Of a stretch of 64,000 bases of DNA, positions 51,561 through 60,743 are shown piece by piece. The stretch covers positions 992,001 to 1,056,000 of the forward strand of contig OZ241339.1 of NCBI GenBank assembly GCA_965200235.1. Reading direction: 5' to 3'. The translations under genes were made by a program, and so were the position numbers. The notes under the pieces are model-generated. The model was not told where the DNA came from and ran no database searches. It saw nothing but the letters and a program-made list of their open reading frames with translations. Positions within the stretch are counted from its first letter, which is position 1, and every line of letters begins with the position of its first letter. The stretch comes from Azotimanducus chitobiosivorans. Its GTDB lineage: Bacteria > Pseudomonadota > Gammaproteobacteria > Pseudomonadales > Azotimanducaceae.

Positions 51561-53928
51561 AGCGAGTAGCGACATACTGCAAGTCAGTCGTCTTCGTCTT
51601 CAGGCCATTGATTCCAAAACCACTGTGCTGGCAAGGGTTTTGGTTCCGGCAGGAGCCGATCAAGCGTGTTGGCATCGTACACTTCGCCATTCTTGACGAT
51701 GTGCGTGAGGCTGTCCGTATTGCGGATGTTTTCAAGTGGGTTTTCGGCGAGCACCACCGAGTCCGCAAGTTTGCCAGATTCAACCGTGCCAACGTCCGCT
51801 TGGATGCCGATGATCTCGGCGCCGTGCCTCGTGGCGGCGGTGAGAAGTTCCCAAGGTGTCCATCTGCCACTCGCGAGCGCCCACATTTCCCAGTGATAGC
51901 CGAGCCCTTGCAACTCGCCATGGCTGCCGATGCCAATGCGTCCGCCAGCGCGGTGAATGTGCGCCGCTGACTCTGCGATGCACGGATGCGCGTACTCGTC
52001 GGGCGCGAACCATAGCCCACGGCGGGTAGTGCGGTCGATTTCGCGCTGCGGCGTGAAGCGTTTGAGCTTTGCGTTGTCGCGCGGTGATTCGAGAGAGTGG
52101 AACCAGTTTTGCGCGAACGGCCCGCCGTAGGTCACAAGCAGGGTCGGGGTGTTCGCAGTGCCGCTGAAGCCGTCGATCATGTGCGTGAGCGTCAGCATTT
52201 GGTCGAGCGCGCCTTGAGTGGTGGGCATCAACTTGAGTTTTTGCGCCGCCTCGGCGAGCCATTGGCGCTGCTTGCGGCTACCGGAAATATAAGCTTTCAA
52301 GTTATGCACGCGGTAGTGTTCGCGATAGCGCTTGAGTACCGCATACGCATGGGCTGGCGACTCGAAACTGTTGTCGCTGAAGATGCCGGGCCCGGTTGAT
52401 AGAGTGCGCGGGCCGAGCATGATCCCGGCGTCGATCAAATCCTCGTAAATCAGCACGTCGATAGTGCTCGGCTGCACATCAATGGCGGTAGTCACGCCCC
52501 AGGCGAGGTTGGCGAGGAACGATGAGTTTGAGAGGTCGAGTACGCGGCGCATGGTATCGAAGTGTGCGTGTGTCGATGAACCCTGGCAGAAGGTACTTGC
52601 CGGTCAGATCAATCGTCTTGGCATCCTCAGGCACTTCCATCTCACCCTGGACGCCAACGGCCGCAATTCGATTGCATTCAAGCACCACTACTGAATCTTC
52701 CAGCACCGCTTGGTCGCCGCGCATCGGCATGAGCGTGGCGCCGATGAGCGCAATGCGTCCTTCCGGCACTGCGCGCGGGATGTTGACGGCGAGTTCGGTG
52801 GTGGTGACGGCCTCATGCGTCTCCTTGAGATCGACTTCCCATTGCGAATGGCCTGCAGGCTGATCGGATGCTGTCTCTTCCGGTTCGGCGACGACCACGG
52901 TTTCGGACATTTCGTTCTTCTTGGAATCGGTGTCTTCACGAAACTCAATTGATTCAACACTGCGATGATGCAGCCGATGGCCTGTCGACCAGAGTATCGT
53001 GCTGCCGTCGGCGTTCCAGTCGAAGAAATCGACGCCAACACTCGTGAGTTGGGCGCTCGCAACGCTTGGGCTCGCGAGGTTGACCGTCGAATGCGGTAGG
53101 TCGAGCGACACGAGGCGCAGCAGATACAACTGGTTTGCGGACACGGCGAGCGCCATGTCGCCTCTCGGAGAGAGCTTGAGCGCGTCCACTGGCACCGGGT
53201 CGTCGGTGTAGTAGATGCCTTTGCCTGTCACACTCGCGTGCGTGTGGCGGTCAGTGCCGCCGAAGCGCATGGATACGAGGCCGTGCGGCTCGCTCGCATC
53301 TAGGGAAGGTCTTGCTGGTAGAGGAAAATTCGGGTGTGGTCCGGGCCGAAGTGGGGCAGCGTCAGAGAGCGTGCCGGTGTGATGATCGCGGCGTCCCCGC
53401 CGCGCGCGGGAAACCAGACGAGATCGCCTTCATAGGCAAAGCCAGTGTCCCAATCGACACTCAGGCGGTCATGCGCACTTTGTCGCACGGCGACAATTCG
53501 CTGTCCGTCAGGCGAAAAGACTGGGTCGCTGTAGTGGGCTGGCAGGCGCGAGACTTGGGTTGACCGCCCGCCCCGCACGCGTAGTGCCCACAGGTGCCCG
53601 CCGCGCGGTGACCAATCGACGTATGCAATCCTTGACCCGTCGGGCGACCAGGCGGGCTGAAACGCAGACCTGCCGGCAGGTGAAACGGGCTTCGTTGCGC
53701 CCGATTCAAGGTCGTGAATATAGATGCGATTAACGCGGTGAACGCAATGTGCGTGCCGGCTGGCGACATGGCTGGGTCTTGCGCGATACGAACCACGACA
53801 TCGCCATCTTCGAGCTGCCAGGGAAAGTAGAGCAGGGGCGCGAGCGATTGCTCAATCTCTGCTGTGAACCCGATCTTGACCCGTGTCTCGGTCGTTAGGT
53901 CAAGGCGCTCGAATCTGCCATCATTGCT

Positions 53929-55259
53929 CACTAGTGTCCCAACGTTTAATCGAACAATTTCAATTGCTTATGATAAGGCGGCATCTGGTTTCTGTTCGGC
54001 GTTTCGGTAAGTAGTTGATCCAGTGTGATTTTCTCGAACGGGCTGACGCTCAGGACCTGTAGGATTGTGTGAAGGCTGGCCTCGATCCCGAGTCGCTTCC
54101 TGATGATCGCGATCAGGACATGGACCGAGACGGCGATCCATATCTGGGTCTTCACCGCGTTCTCCGACGTGCCGAAGAACGACTTGATCCTCAGATGCTG
54201 CTTGATCCATTTGAAGAAGAGCTCCACCCGCCACCGCGCCCGGTAGAGTTCGGCGATGGCCAGCGGGGGCAGGACGAAGTCGTTGGTGAGGAAGACCAGG
54301 GTCTTGTTCCGTTCCCTGTCGACATACTTGACGCGGCGCAGCTTGTCGGGATAGTCCTTCGACGACGTCGCGCCGTCCGGCCGGACCACCTGGTCGCAGA
54401 CGACGCCTGTCGCCCGGTCGGCCGGGTTCGAGCAGAGGCGCCGCAGCTTCGTGTTCTTCTTCGCGCGCAGGACGAAGCGGGCGCCGTGCAGGTGCAGCGC
54501 GTGGAGGCGGGAGAAGTCGAGGTAGGCGCGGTCCATGATGTGGAAGGCGCCGGGCTCGGGGACGAGCATGTCGAGGACGTTGACGTCGTGGAGCTTCCCG
54601 TCCGAGATGTGGATGAACGCCGGGATGCTGCCCCGCAGGTCGAGGAGCGTGTGCAGCTTGACGGCGCCCTTGGCCTTGCGGAACCGCGCCCAGGGGAACA
54701 GGGAGAGGCACAGGTCGATGGTGGACGAGTCCAGCGCGTGGACCGTGCTGTCGATGTCCAGGCCGTGGGCATCCCGGCGGTGGAGGCGCCTCGCCTCGTG
54801 GATCAGGTGCTGGGCGAACGCGGCGTGGATGCGCCAGTCCCTGACGTTGTTGGCGTTGGACAGCGTGTTCCTCGACACGCCGCCGCGGATGCCCATGTGT
54901 CAGGGCTTGCCGGGCTGGGCGCGGAGGCAGGCCTCGATGTCGCGCAGGCTTGAGCGGTAGGTGAGCTGGGCGAACGCCATGCACCGGTACTGGTCCGGGC
55001 AGCTGAACGACTTGACCTTGCGGCTGCCGCCGTACTCGTCCACGAACTGGTGGAACTTGTGCCAGGGGAGATGGTCCATGACCTGGGCGAACACGAGCCT
55101 TCCTGCGTACATGACAAGGTGACCTTTCTGCGCGGAGACGGCTCGACAATGCTACAGGGCGGCTCCGAGTTCAAGTCGAAAACGGATGGAATTTTCGTTT
55201 ATGTGATGTTCATCAATATGTTATACACTGATCGAAGTCAAACGTTGGGACAGTAGTGA
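53929..55259 (-). mobile_element. IS4-family insertion sequence with 9-bp target duplication
   Basis: The 1331-bp element has ends CACTAGTGTCCCAACGTTT (left) and CACTACTGTCCCAACGTTT (right, complement), 18 of 19 identical. ATCATTGCT occurs directly at 53920-53928 and 55260-55268, a clean target duplication, and the interrupted gene is in frame when element and one copy are removed. This is therefore a recent, simple insertion. Confidence 0.93.
53946..55112 (-). pseudogene. IS4-family DDE transposase with one internal stop
   Basis: The gene reads MYAGRLVFAQVMDHLPWHKF then SCPDQYRCMAFAQLTYRSSL (DUF4372-type N terminus), TGA at 54900-54902, and continues in the same frame HMGIRGGVSRNTLSNANNVR. 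DDE residues are in VHALDSSTIDLCLSLFPWAR, HIMDRAYLDFSRLHAL and the YREK signature YRARWRVELFFKWIKQHLRI. Full length is 388 codons. A single nonsense change (homologs have K-L-Y-H at the stop) probably inactivates it; restart at ATG 54896 would lack the N-terminal domain. Confidence 0.88.
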
Positions 55260-56200
55260 TCATTGCTATAGATCAGCGATTCGCCATCCGGTGTGAAGTC
55301 GAATCTTGGCAAGAGGTCGCGGGTGAATGTTGATTCCTGTTCGTCATGCGTGACCGGATAAACGAGCCACGTGTTCTCGCCAGTTTTCAGGTCGAGCAGC
55401 TTCAGACCGGTATCGCCATGATGACGGCTGCCATAGACGAGATAGCAACCGTTTGGAGACAGCGTGGGCCGGATGCCGCTGCCAAGGTCGCTAGTCAGCA
55501 CATCTTCGTGACCTTCGCGCACATCTTTTCGCACGATCTGCCACATGGGGAAGCGTGCATCGTACTCGAAGCCGCCTTGCCGCAGCGCGTAATAGAGATA
55601 GCGGCCATCGGCCGAGTAGGTGGCGCCAAGGGCGTTGTGACCATCGCCCTTGGTGATCTGTACGCCGCTACCACCATCAATTTGATGGGCGACGAGCGCG
55701 TAGGTGCGCTGCCCCCAGCTTGAGCGCGCGACCACAAGGTGCTGTCCGTCTGGCGACCAGGCCGGAGAAGCGAAGCTTGTTGCTGCGCCGCCGTTGGTGA
55801 TGCGCATCGGTTCACCACCATCTGCCGGCATCACCCACAGGTTCTGGTGTCCGTCGCGGTCGGAGATGAACGCAATTGATTCGCCGTCCGGGGAATACAC
55901 TGGCTGCGCGTCGAATGCCATGCCGTTGGTGATGCGTGTGGCTGCGCCGCCGCTGATGGGCATGGTGTAAATGTCGCCGAGCAGGTCAAAAATGAGCGTA
56001 GTGCCATCGGGCGACACGTCAAGCGACATCCATGTGCCTTCGCTCGAGGTGAATGCGATCTCTCGTGTCGGTTCAAGGGGCAAGGGGTCTCCATCATCCG
56101 CAAGCACTATCATTGGCGTTGCGCAGGCGAGCATGAAAACGAAGAAGAAAGCGCGATGCATTGCGGCGAGTGGTGACGGTAGCGCACGCATCCTACTAGA

Positions 56201-56902
56201 ATGACCGACTCGTGGCTCCGTGCGCATGTTGTGAAGGATTCGACAAGCACCAGGCTCAAAGTGGCCTTGCTGTTTATTGTGGCATTCTCGAGCCCGCTGC
56301 AAGCGCGAGACGTGATCGAGTACGACTACGTCGCCTACTCGCGCGGAATCGCCGCCGGCACCGCAGAGGTGCGGGTGATCCGTGAAGGCGAGCACTACGA
56401 AATTCATGGCGAAGCCGAAGCTACTGGCCTATTCAAGCTATTCTCTGATTGGCGGAGTTGGTTTCAAGTGTCTGGCCATGCGTCTTCTAGCCTGCCGATT
56501 TCAATCGTCTACGAACACTTCGAATCGAATCGTTCGCGCAGCAAAGAGATCAAGGTGATGGATGGCGTCACCCAATATGTGCGCAACGGAGAGGCGCGTG
56601 CGCCAACGGAAGCGGCGGCCCTGATCGATGTATTTTCGCTGATCTTCGTGTATGGACAGTGCGACAAAGCCTTTCGCGCGCACAGCGGACGCATGGGCTA
56701 CGATATTGTGCGAGATTCGCGTGAGGCAACCGCATTTTCCGAAACCTGCATCTACTCGGTGCTTGATGATGAAGGCACCCGTTTTCGTGCCACGGTCGCG
56801 CTCGATGAGGTCAATGGCGTGCGCGCGCCGGTCGAATTAGATTTTTCCGGCTATCAACTTGGCCGATTTCGTTTGCAAGATGTGCAGACATACGAGGAGT
56901 AG
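56201..56902 (+). CDS. DUF3108 domain-containing periplasmic protein
   Basis: A 233-residue DUF3108 protein. The hydrophobic LKVALLFIVAFSSPLQA (about 19-35) is a signal peptide preceded by a longish n-region. The body has YDYVAYSRGIAAGTAEVRVI, TGLFKLFSDWRSWFQVSGHA, QYVRNGEARAPTEAAALIDV and PVELDFSGYQLGRFRLQDV. The fold is beta-rich and the function unknown. It diverges from the propeller/amidohydrolase gene with 39 bp between starts, and the next gene follows 3 bp after its stop. Confidence 0.85.
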   Translation: MTDSWLRAHVVKDSTSTRLKVALLFIVAFSSPLQARDVIEYDYVAYSRGIAAGTAEVRVIREGEHYEIHGEAEATGLFKLFSDWRSWFQVSGHASSSLPISIVYEHFESNRSRSKEIKVMDGVTQYVRNGEARAPTEAAALIDVFSLIFVYGQCDKAFRAHSGRMGYDIVRDSREATAFSETCIYSVLDDEGTRFRATVALDEVNGVRAPVELDFSGYQLGRFRLQDVQTYEE

Positions 56903-56905
56903 CGC

Positions 56906-57610
56906 ATGAATGTGGCTTGGACGAGTGTTGACGTGGATGGGACGGCCATGCACATGCTGCGCTCTGTGCCCAAACAGGCTGAGTCGCCTGCGGTCATCTT
57001 GTGCATGCACGCGCCGGGCATCGACGAGTTCATGGAAGCCATGGCGCAAAGGCTCGCGAGCGCTGGCTTTGCGGCCTATGTGCCAGACCTCTACTATCGT
57101 CAAGGGGTGAGCGAAGACGGTCCGCTCGAACGCATGGGCCGATTGCGCGACGCAGAGCTCGAAGTCGATCTTGCTGCGACTGAGCGCCATGTTGCGAATC
57201 AGGGTCATCGGCATATCGCTGTTGCGGGCTTTTGCATGGGCGGTAGAATCGCGCTCATTGCGGCGTCGGTGCTCCCCTCGCTCGCTGCTGCGGTTTCTTT
57301 CTACGGCGGGTTCACTCGAGAATCCTGGGGCGAAGGCAAGTCGGTATTCGCGCGCGCATCGATGATCACCTGTCCAGTGTGCCTTATTGGCGGCGCCGAC
57401 GATACCAACCCGTCGAACGACGATGTGCTCCAGCTCGCTCGAGAGCTTGACATTCATGGCAATGCGCCGAAGGCAGTAATCTACGATGGCGTTGGCCATG
57501 CGTTCCTCAATCCCAAGCGCCCGGGTTACCGCGAGGATGTTGCCATGCGAGCGTGGAATATGTTTGAAGAATTCTTGAAGACGCAGTTGACAGGCGCTCA
57601 GCAAGCGTAG
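56906..57610 (+). CDS. Dienelactone hydrolase family protein
   Basis: A 234-residue alpha/beta hydrolase of the dienelactone hydrolase class. The nucleophile Cys is in VAGFCMGGRIALIAASV, the Asp in LIGGADDTNPSND and the His in DGVGHAFLNPKRPGY. In ring-cleavage pathways such enzymes open dienelactones, but many relatives act on other esters. It starts 3 bp after DUF3108. Confidence 0.92.
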   Translation: MNVAWTSVDVDGTAMHMLRSVPKQAESPAVILCMHAPGIDEFMEAMAQRLASAGFAAYVPDLYYRQGVSEDGPLERMGRLRDAELEVDLAATERHVANQGHRHIAVAGFCMGGRIALIAASVLPSLAAAVSFYGGFTRESWGEGKSVFARASMITCPVCLIGGADDTNPSNDDVLQLARELDIHGNAPKAVIYDGVGHAFLNPKRPGYREDVAMRAWNMFEEFLKTQLTGAQQA

Positions 57611-57648
57611 TGCATGCAGACCTGCGCGTTTCGCCGTATGCCTGCTTC

Positions 57649-58623
57649 TCACGGCACCATGATGACCGAACCCGTTGTTCGTCTCGCTTCGAGGTCTCGG
57701 TGCACCTGCGGGGCGTCGGCGAGACGGTAGCGGTGGTTGATATGGATCTTCACCGTGCCGTGTTCGATCGCCTCGAACAACTTGCGTGACAGCGCCAAGA
57801 GCTCGGCTCGCGTGCTCGTGTAGTGCATGAGCGAAGTGCGGGTGAAAAAGAGCGAGCCGCGGCTCATAAGGTCAAGCGCGTTCACTGCGGGCGGCGGGCC
57901 GGATGCGTTGCCAAAGGAGACAAACAGGCCGCGTGGCGCAAGGCTACCGAGCGTTCCCTCAAAGGTGTCCTTGCCGACGGCATCATAAGCGACATCGACG
58001 CCTCTGCCATCGGTGAGCTCGCGCACACGGCGTGCGACGTCTTGCTCGCGGTAGAGAATGACCTCGTCGCAGCCGTTCTCGTAGGCGAGCGCCGCCTTTT
58101 CCTCGGAACCGGCTGTGCCGATGATGCGCACGCCGAGCGATTTTGCCCATTGACAGAAGATCAGTCCGACACCGCCTGCGGCAGCGTGGAAGAGAGCGGT
58201 ATGTGATGCGTTCAATGGAAACGTCTTGAAGATGAGGTATGCAACGGTCAATCCTTTGAGCAGGCATGCCGCTGAAACTTCTTCGTTGATGGCATCCGGC
58301 AGGCGAACAAGGCTCGCCTCGTCAACGAAGCGCGCTTCCGAGTAGCTGCCCGGAGTGCCTCCGCAATAGCCGACGCGATCACCAACAGAAAACTCGGTCA
58401 CGCCGCTGCCGACTGCCTCGACAATGCCAGCGCCTTCGGCGCCAATACCGATTGGCAGCGGCGCCGGATAGAGGCCTTTACGAAAGTAGGTGTCGATGAA
58501 ATTCACGCCGATAGCGGTGTGCCGCACCAATACGTCGTTGGCCTGCGGTTCGATCTCGCGCTCGCTCCATTCAAGCGCTTCGGGGCCGCCGGGCTTGCTT
58601 ATTTGCCATGCGTGAATCTTCAT
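57649..58623 (-). CDS. NADPH:quinone oxidoreductase (Qor-like)
   Basis: A 324-residue zinc-free MDR enzyme. MKIHAWQISKPGGPEALEWS, VNFIDTYFRKGLYP, GAEGAGIVEAVGSGVTEF, HAAAGGVGLIFCQWAKSLGV (Rossmann) and GVDVAYDAVGKDTFEGTL are typical of E. coli QorA-like reductases that make one-electron reductions of quinones or reduce enones. The start is ATG 58623, 73 bp from the divergent LLM gene across a perfect palindrome. Confidence 0.93.
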   Translation of the reverse strand: MKIHAWQISKPGGPEALEWSEREIEPQANDVLVRHTAIGVNFIDTYFRKGLYPAPLPIGIGAEGAGIVEAVGSGVTEFSVGDRVGYCGGTPGSYSEARFVDEASLVRLPDAINEEVSAACLLKGLTVAYLIFKTFPLNASHTALFHAAAGGVGLIFCQWAKSLGVRIIGTAGSEEKAALAYENGCDEVILYREQDVARRVRELTDGRGVDVAYDAVGKDTFEGTLGSLAPRGLFVSFGNASGPPPAVNALDLMSRGSLFFTRTSLMHYTSTRAELLALSRKLFEAIEHGTVKIHINHRYRLADAPQVHRDLEARRTTGSVIMVP

Positions 58624-58650
58624 GCCCTTCTCTTCAAGGCAAAAGAGGGG

Positions 58651-58668
58651 AGTGTATTCGAATACACT
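58651..58668. promoter_or_regulatory. Perfect 18-bp palindrome in the divergent promoter region
   Basis: AGTGTATTCGAATACACT is a perfect palindrome centred in the 73-bp gap between the qor-like and LLM genes. The shape fits a TetR/MarR-type dimer site that could control both genes. A second half-like GTTCGAAT follows. No regulator gene is adjacent. Confidence 0.6.
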
Positions 58669-58696
58669 GTTCGAATCTCCAGCGCGAGCAAATGGC

Positions 58697-59563
58697 ATGA
58701 CCGCATTCGGTGTACTCATCTTTCCCACGGACTACTCGATTTCGCCAGCTGAGCTCGCTGTGATGGTGGAGGAACGTGGCTTTGAATCCATGTTCTTCCC
58801 TGAGCATACCCACATTCCTGCGAGCCGCATCAGCCCATGGCCGGGGGGCGCGGACTTGCCGAAGCAGTACTGGCATACGCATGACCCTTTTGTGGGGCTT
58901 GCCATGGCTGCGCAAGCGACGAGGCGCATCATGCTCGGCACAGGCATCGCGCTCGTCACTGAACGCGACCCTATCCTCATGGCGAAGCAGGCTGCTACGC
59001 TTGATTTTCTGTCTGAAGGCAGGCTCGCGCTCGGCGTCGGTGCTGGCTGGAACGCCGAAGAGATGGAGAACCACGGCGCGCGCTTTGCAGACCGCTGGAA
59101 AATTCTGCGCGAGCGCATTCTTGCCATGAAGTGTATTTGGAACGACGATGAGGCGGAGTATCACGGCGAGTTTGTGGACTTCGACCCCATCTGGGCGTAT
59201 CCGAAGCCGAAGCGGCCGGGCGGTCCGAAGATTTTCATGGGCGCGGGTTCGTCGTGGACCTGGGGGCGCATCGCCGAGTACTGCGACGGCTGGATGCCTA
59301 TCTATCAAGATCCGGATCAAGAAGTTGGCCGGAAGTCCATTGATTTCCCCACTGGTATGCAAAAAGTCCGGGAGGCTTGGGATGCCGCAGGCCGCGACGG
59401 TGAGCCTGAGTTCACCGTCTACGGCATGCCGGGCGATAAATCCAAGGTTGACGTCATGATCAACTTCGGCTTCAACCGGCTGCTGTTTGGGCTGCCGTCC
59501 GCAGGTCGCGACAAGATCGAACCAATTTTGGATAGCTACGCTAAACTTCTGGAATCATTCTAA
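58697..59563 (+). CDS. LLM-class flavin/F420-dependent oxidoreductase
   Basis: A 288-residue luciferase-like monooxygenase-fold protein. FPTDYSISPAELAVMVEERG, FESMFFPEHTHIPASR, LGTGIALVTERDPILMAKQA, ATLDFLSEGRLALGVGAGWN and ERILAMKCIWNDDEAEYHGE are typical of the TIGR03619-type F420-dependent group. Whether FMN or F420 is used is unknown. It probably forms a transcript with the HisN-like gene 9 bp downstream. Confidence 0.9.
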   Translation: MTAFGVLIFPTDYSISPAELAVMVEERGFESMFFPEHTHIPASRISPWPGGADLPKQYWHTHDPFVGLAMAAQATRRIMLGTGIALVTERDPILMAKQAATLDFLSEGRLALGVGAGWNAEEMENHGARFADRWKILRERILAMKCIWNDDEAEYHGEFVDFDPIWAYPKPKRPGGPKIFMGAGSSWTWGRIAEYCDGWMPIYQDPDQEVGRKSIDFPTGMQKVREAWDAAGRDGEPEFTVYGMPGDKSKVDVMINFGFNRLLFGLPSAGRDKIEPILDSYAKLLESF

Positions 59564-59571
59564 AATCAACC

Positions 59572-60402
59572 ATGTCTGAATCCAAGTTTGGATATCACGA
59601 GCCTTGCGAGATGAGCGCTTCAGCGCGAGACGCATACCTTGCGTTCGCGATCGAACTGAGTGAGCGCGCGGGCGAAACGATACTGCCTCACTTCAGGCCC
59701 GCCGCGATCGATATTGAGAACAAAGTCCGTGAAGGCTACGATCCTGTCACGCAGGCGGACAGGGCCGCAGAGCAGGCGATGCGGCATCGTATCGCCGAGC
59801 AATTCCCAGACCATGGCGTGCTCGGCGAAGAGTTTGGGTTCTTGGAAGGCGCGGGATTGACGTGGGTGCTCGATCCCATTGACGGCACCCGCGCCTTTGT
59901 CATGGGGCTTTTGCATTGGGGCACGCTCGTTGCGCTTTTTGATGGTCAGCGTCCACGTATTGGCGTGTTGCGTCAGCCCTTCTCCAGAGAAACATTTGCC
60001 GGGGATTGCGAACATGCTTCTCGATCATGTGACGGTGCGAAGCGGAGGCTCGTCACGCGACGATGCGCATCGCTTGAAGAAGCGCTGTGTGCAAGCACAT
60101 CACCAGAGATGTTTTCGAGCGCAGAGGAGAGCGCTCGCTTCTCCCATGTGCGAGGGCTTGTACGCGACATGCGCTACGGCACGGATTGCTATGCCTATGC
60201 GATGCTCGCCGCCGGTCATATCGACCTCGTCGTTGAAGCGAGCCTTCAGCCGTATGATGTGCAGGCGCTCATTCCAATCGTCGAAGGTGCCGGCGGTGTG
60301 CTGACAACCTGGGAGGGCGAGAATGCCTCAATGGGCGGTGCGATCGTCGCAAGCGGTGACCCAAAACTTCACGAACAAGTATTAAAGGAGCTTCAATCAT
60401 GA
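59572..60402 (+). CDS. Inositol monophosphatase family; HisN-type histidinol-phosphatase
   Basis: A 276-residue Mg-dependent phosphatase. Metal ligands: E in HGVLGEEFG, DPIDGTRAF, and the C-terminal YDVQALIPIVEGAGG. The sequence VTQADRAAEQAMRHRIAEQF and VLDPIDGTRAFVMGLLHWGT fit the histidinol-phosphatase (HisN) branch rather than SuhB. If so, it performs the penultimate step of histidine synthesis. It overlaps phhB by four bases. Confidence 0.88.
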   Translation: MSESKFGYHEPCEMSASARDAYLAFAIELSERAGETILPHFRPAAIDIENKVREGYDPVTQADRAAEQAMRHRIAEQFPDHGVLGEEFGFLEGAGLTWVLDPIDGTRAFVMGLLHWGTLVALFDGQRPRIGVLRQPFSRETFAGDCEHASRSCDGAKRRLVTRRCASLEEALCASTSPEMFSSAEESARFSHVRGLVRDMRYGTDCYAYAMLAAGHIDLVVEASLQPYDVQALIPIVEGAGGVLTTWEGENASMGGAIVASGDPKLHEQVLKELQS

Positions 60403-60743
60403 CCAATTTAGCCGAAGCCTCGTGCGAGGCGTGCGATCAAGATGGGCCGCGCGTTGAGGGCGATGAGCTTTCCACTCTTCTTGCCGAGATTCCCGAATGG
60501 CGGCATGAATCAACGGACGGCATTCCGCGATTGAGCCGAGAGTATGCGTTTGAGAACTTCGTCGAGGCGCTCGCCTTCACGAACGCTGTGGGCGGCGTCG
60601 CTGAAGAGGAGGGGCATCATCCAGCCTTGCTAACCGAATGGGGCAGCGTGCGCGTCTCGTGGTGGTCCCATACGATCAAGGGCGTTCATCGGAATGACTT
60701 TGTGATGGCGGCGAAGACGGACCGGCTGTACGTCGCGCGCTGA
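60399..60743 (+). CDS. phhB: 4a-hydroxytetrahydrobiopterin dehydratase
   Basis: A 114-residue pterin-4a-carbinolamine dehydratase. The core has LSREYAFENFVEALAFTNAV then AEEEGHHPALLTEWGSVRVS (catalytic His pair) and WWSHTIKGVHRNDFVMAAKT. It recycles the pterin after aromatic amino-acid hydroxylation, yet no phhA is in view. Overlap with the upstream phosphatase indicates one operon. Its 3' 68 bases overlap the convergent DAHP synthase gene. Confidence 0.93.
   Translation: MTNLAEASCEACDQDGPRVEGDELSTLLAEIPEWRHESTDGIPRLSREYAFENFVEALAFTNAVGGVAEEEGHHPALLTEWGSVRVSWWSHTIKGVHRNDFVMAAKTDRLYVAR

Larger units (their letters stand above)
51584..56161 (-). pseudogene. TolB-propeller/amidohydrolase gene, broken by IS and frameshifts
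   Basis: Removing the IS and correcting frames gives ~1080 residues: signal peptide (MHRAFFFVFMLACATPMIVL), WD40/TolB-like propeller repeats (YSPDGESIAFISDRDGHQNL, SFASPAWSPDGQHLVVA, FQPAWSPDGSRIAYVDWSP) and a C-terminal metal-dependent amidohydrolase (IALIGATLMPMRGDQAVLED, GKYLLPGFIDT, SHGELQGLGYHWEMWALASG). The IS4-family element splits ...LIYSND / GRFERLDL. Further lesions are a one-base shift near 53730, another near 53300 (QDL/SLDASEP), and loss of a CA unit near 52578 that destroys the metal-binding THAHFD motif. These enzymes act in the periplasm as peptidase- or imidazolonepropionase-like hydrolases. It is certainly inactive. Confidence 0.92.

Noticed and set aside
24967..53320. Shared CTAGGGAAGGTCTTG at 24968 and 53303
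   Set aside because: A 15-base match is expected by chance in a window this size, and neither site has repeat-like flanks.
54069..54953. Long plus-strand frame opposite the IS4 transposase
   Set aside because: Antisense shadow of a transposase with complete catalytic motifs.
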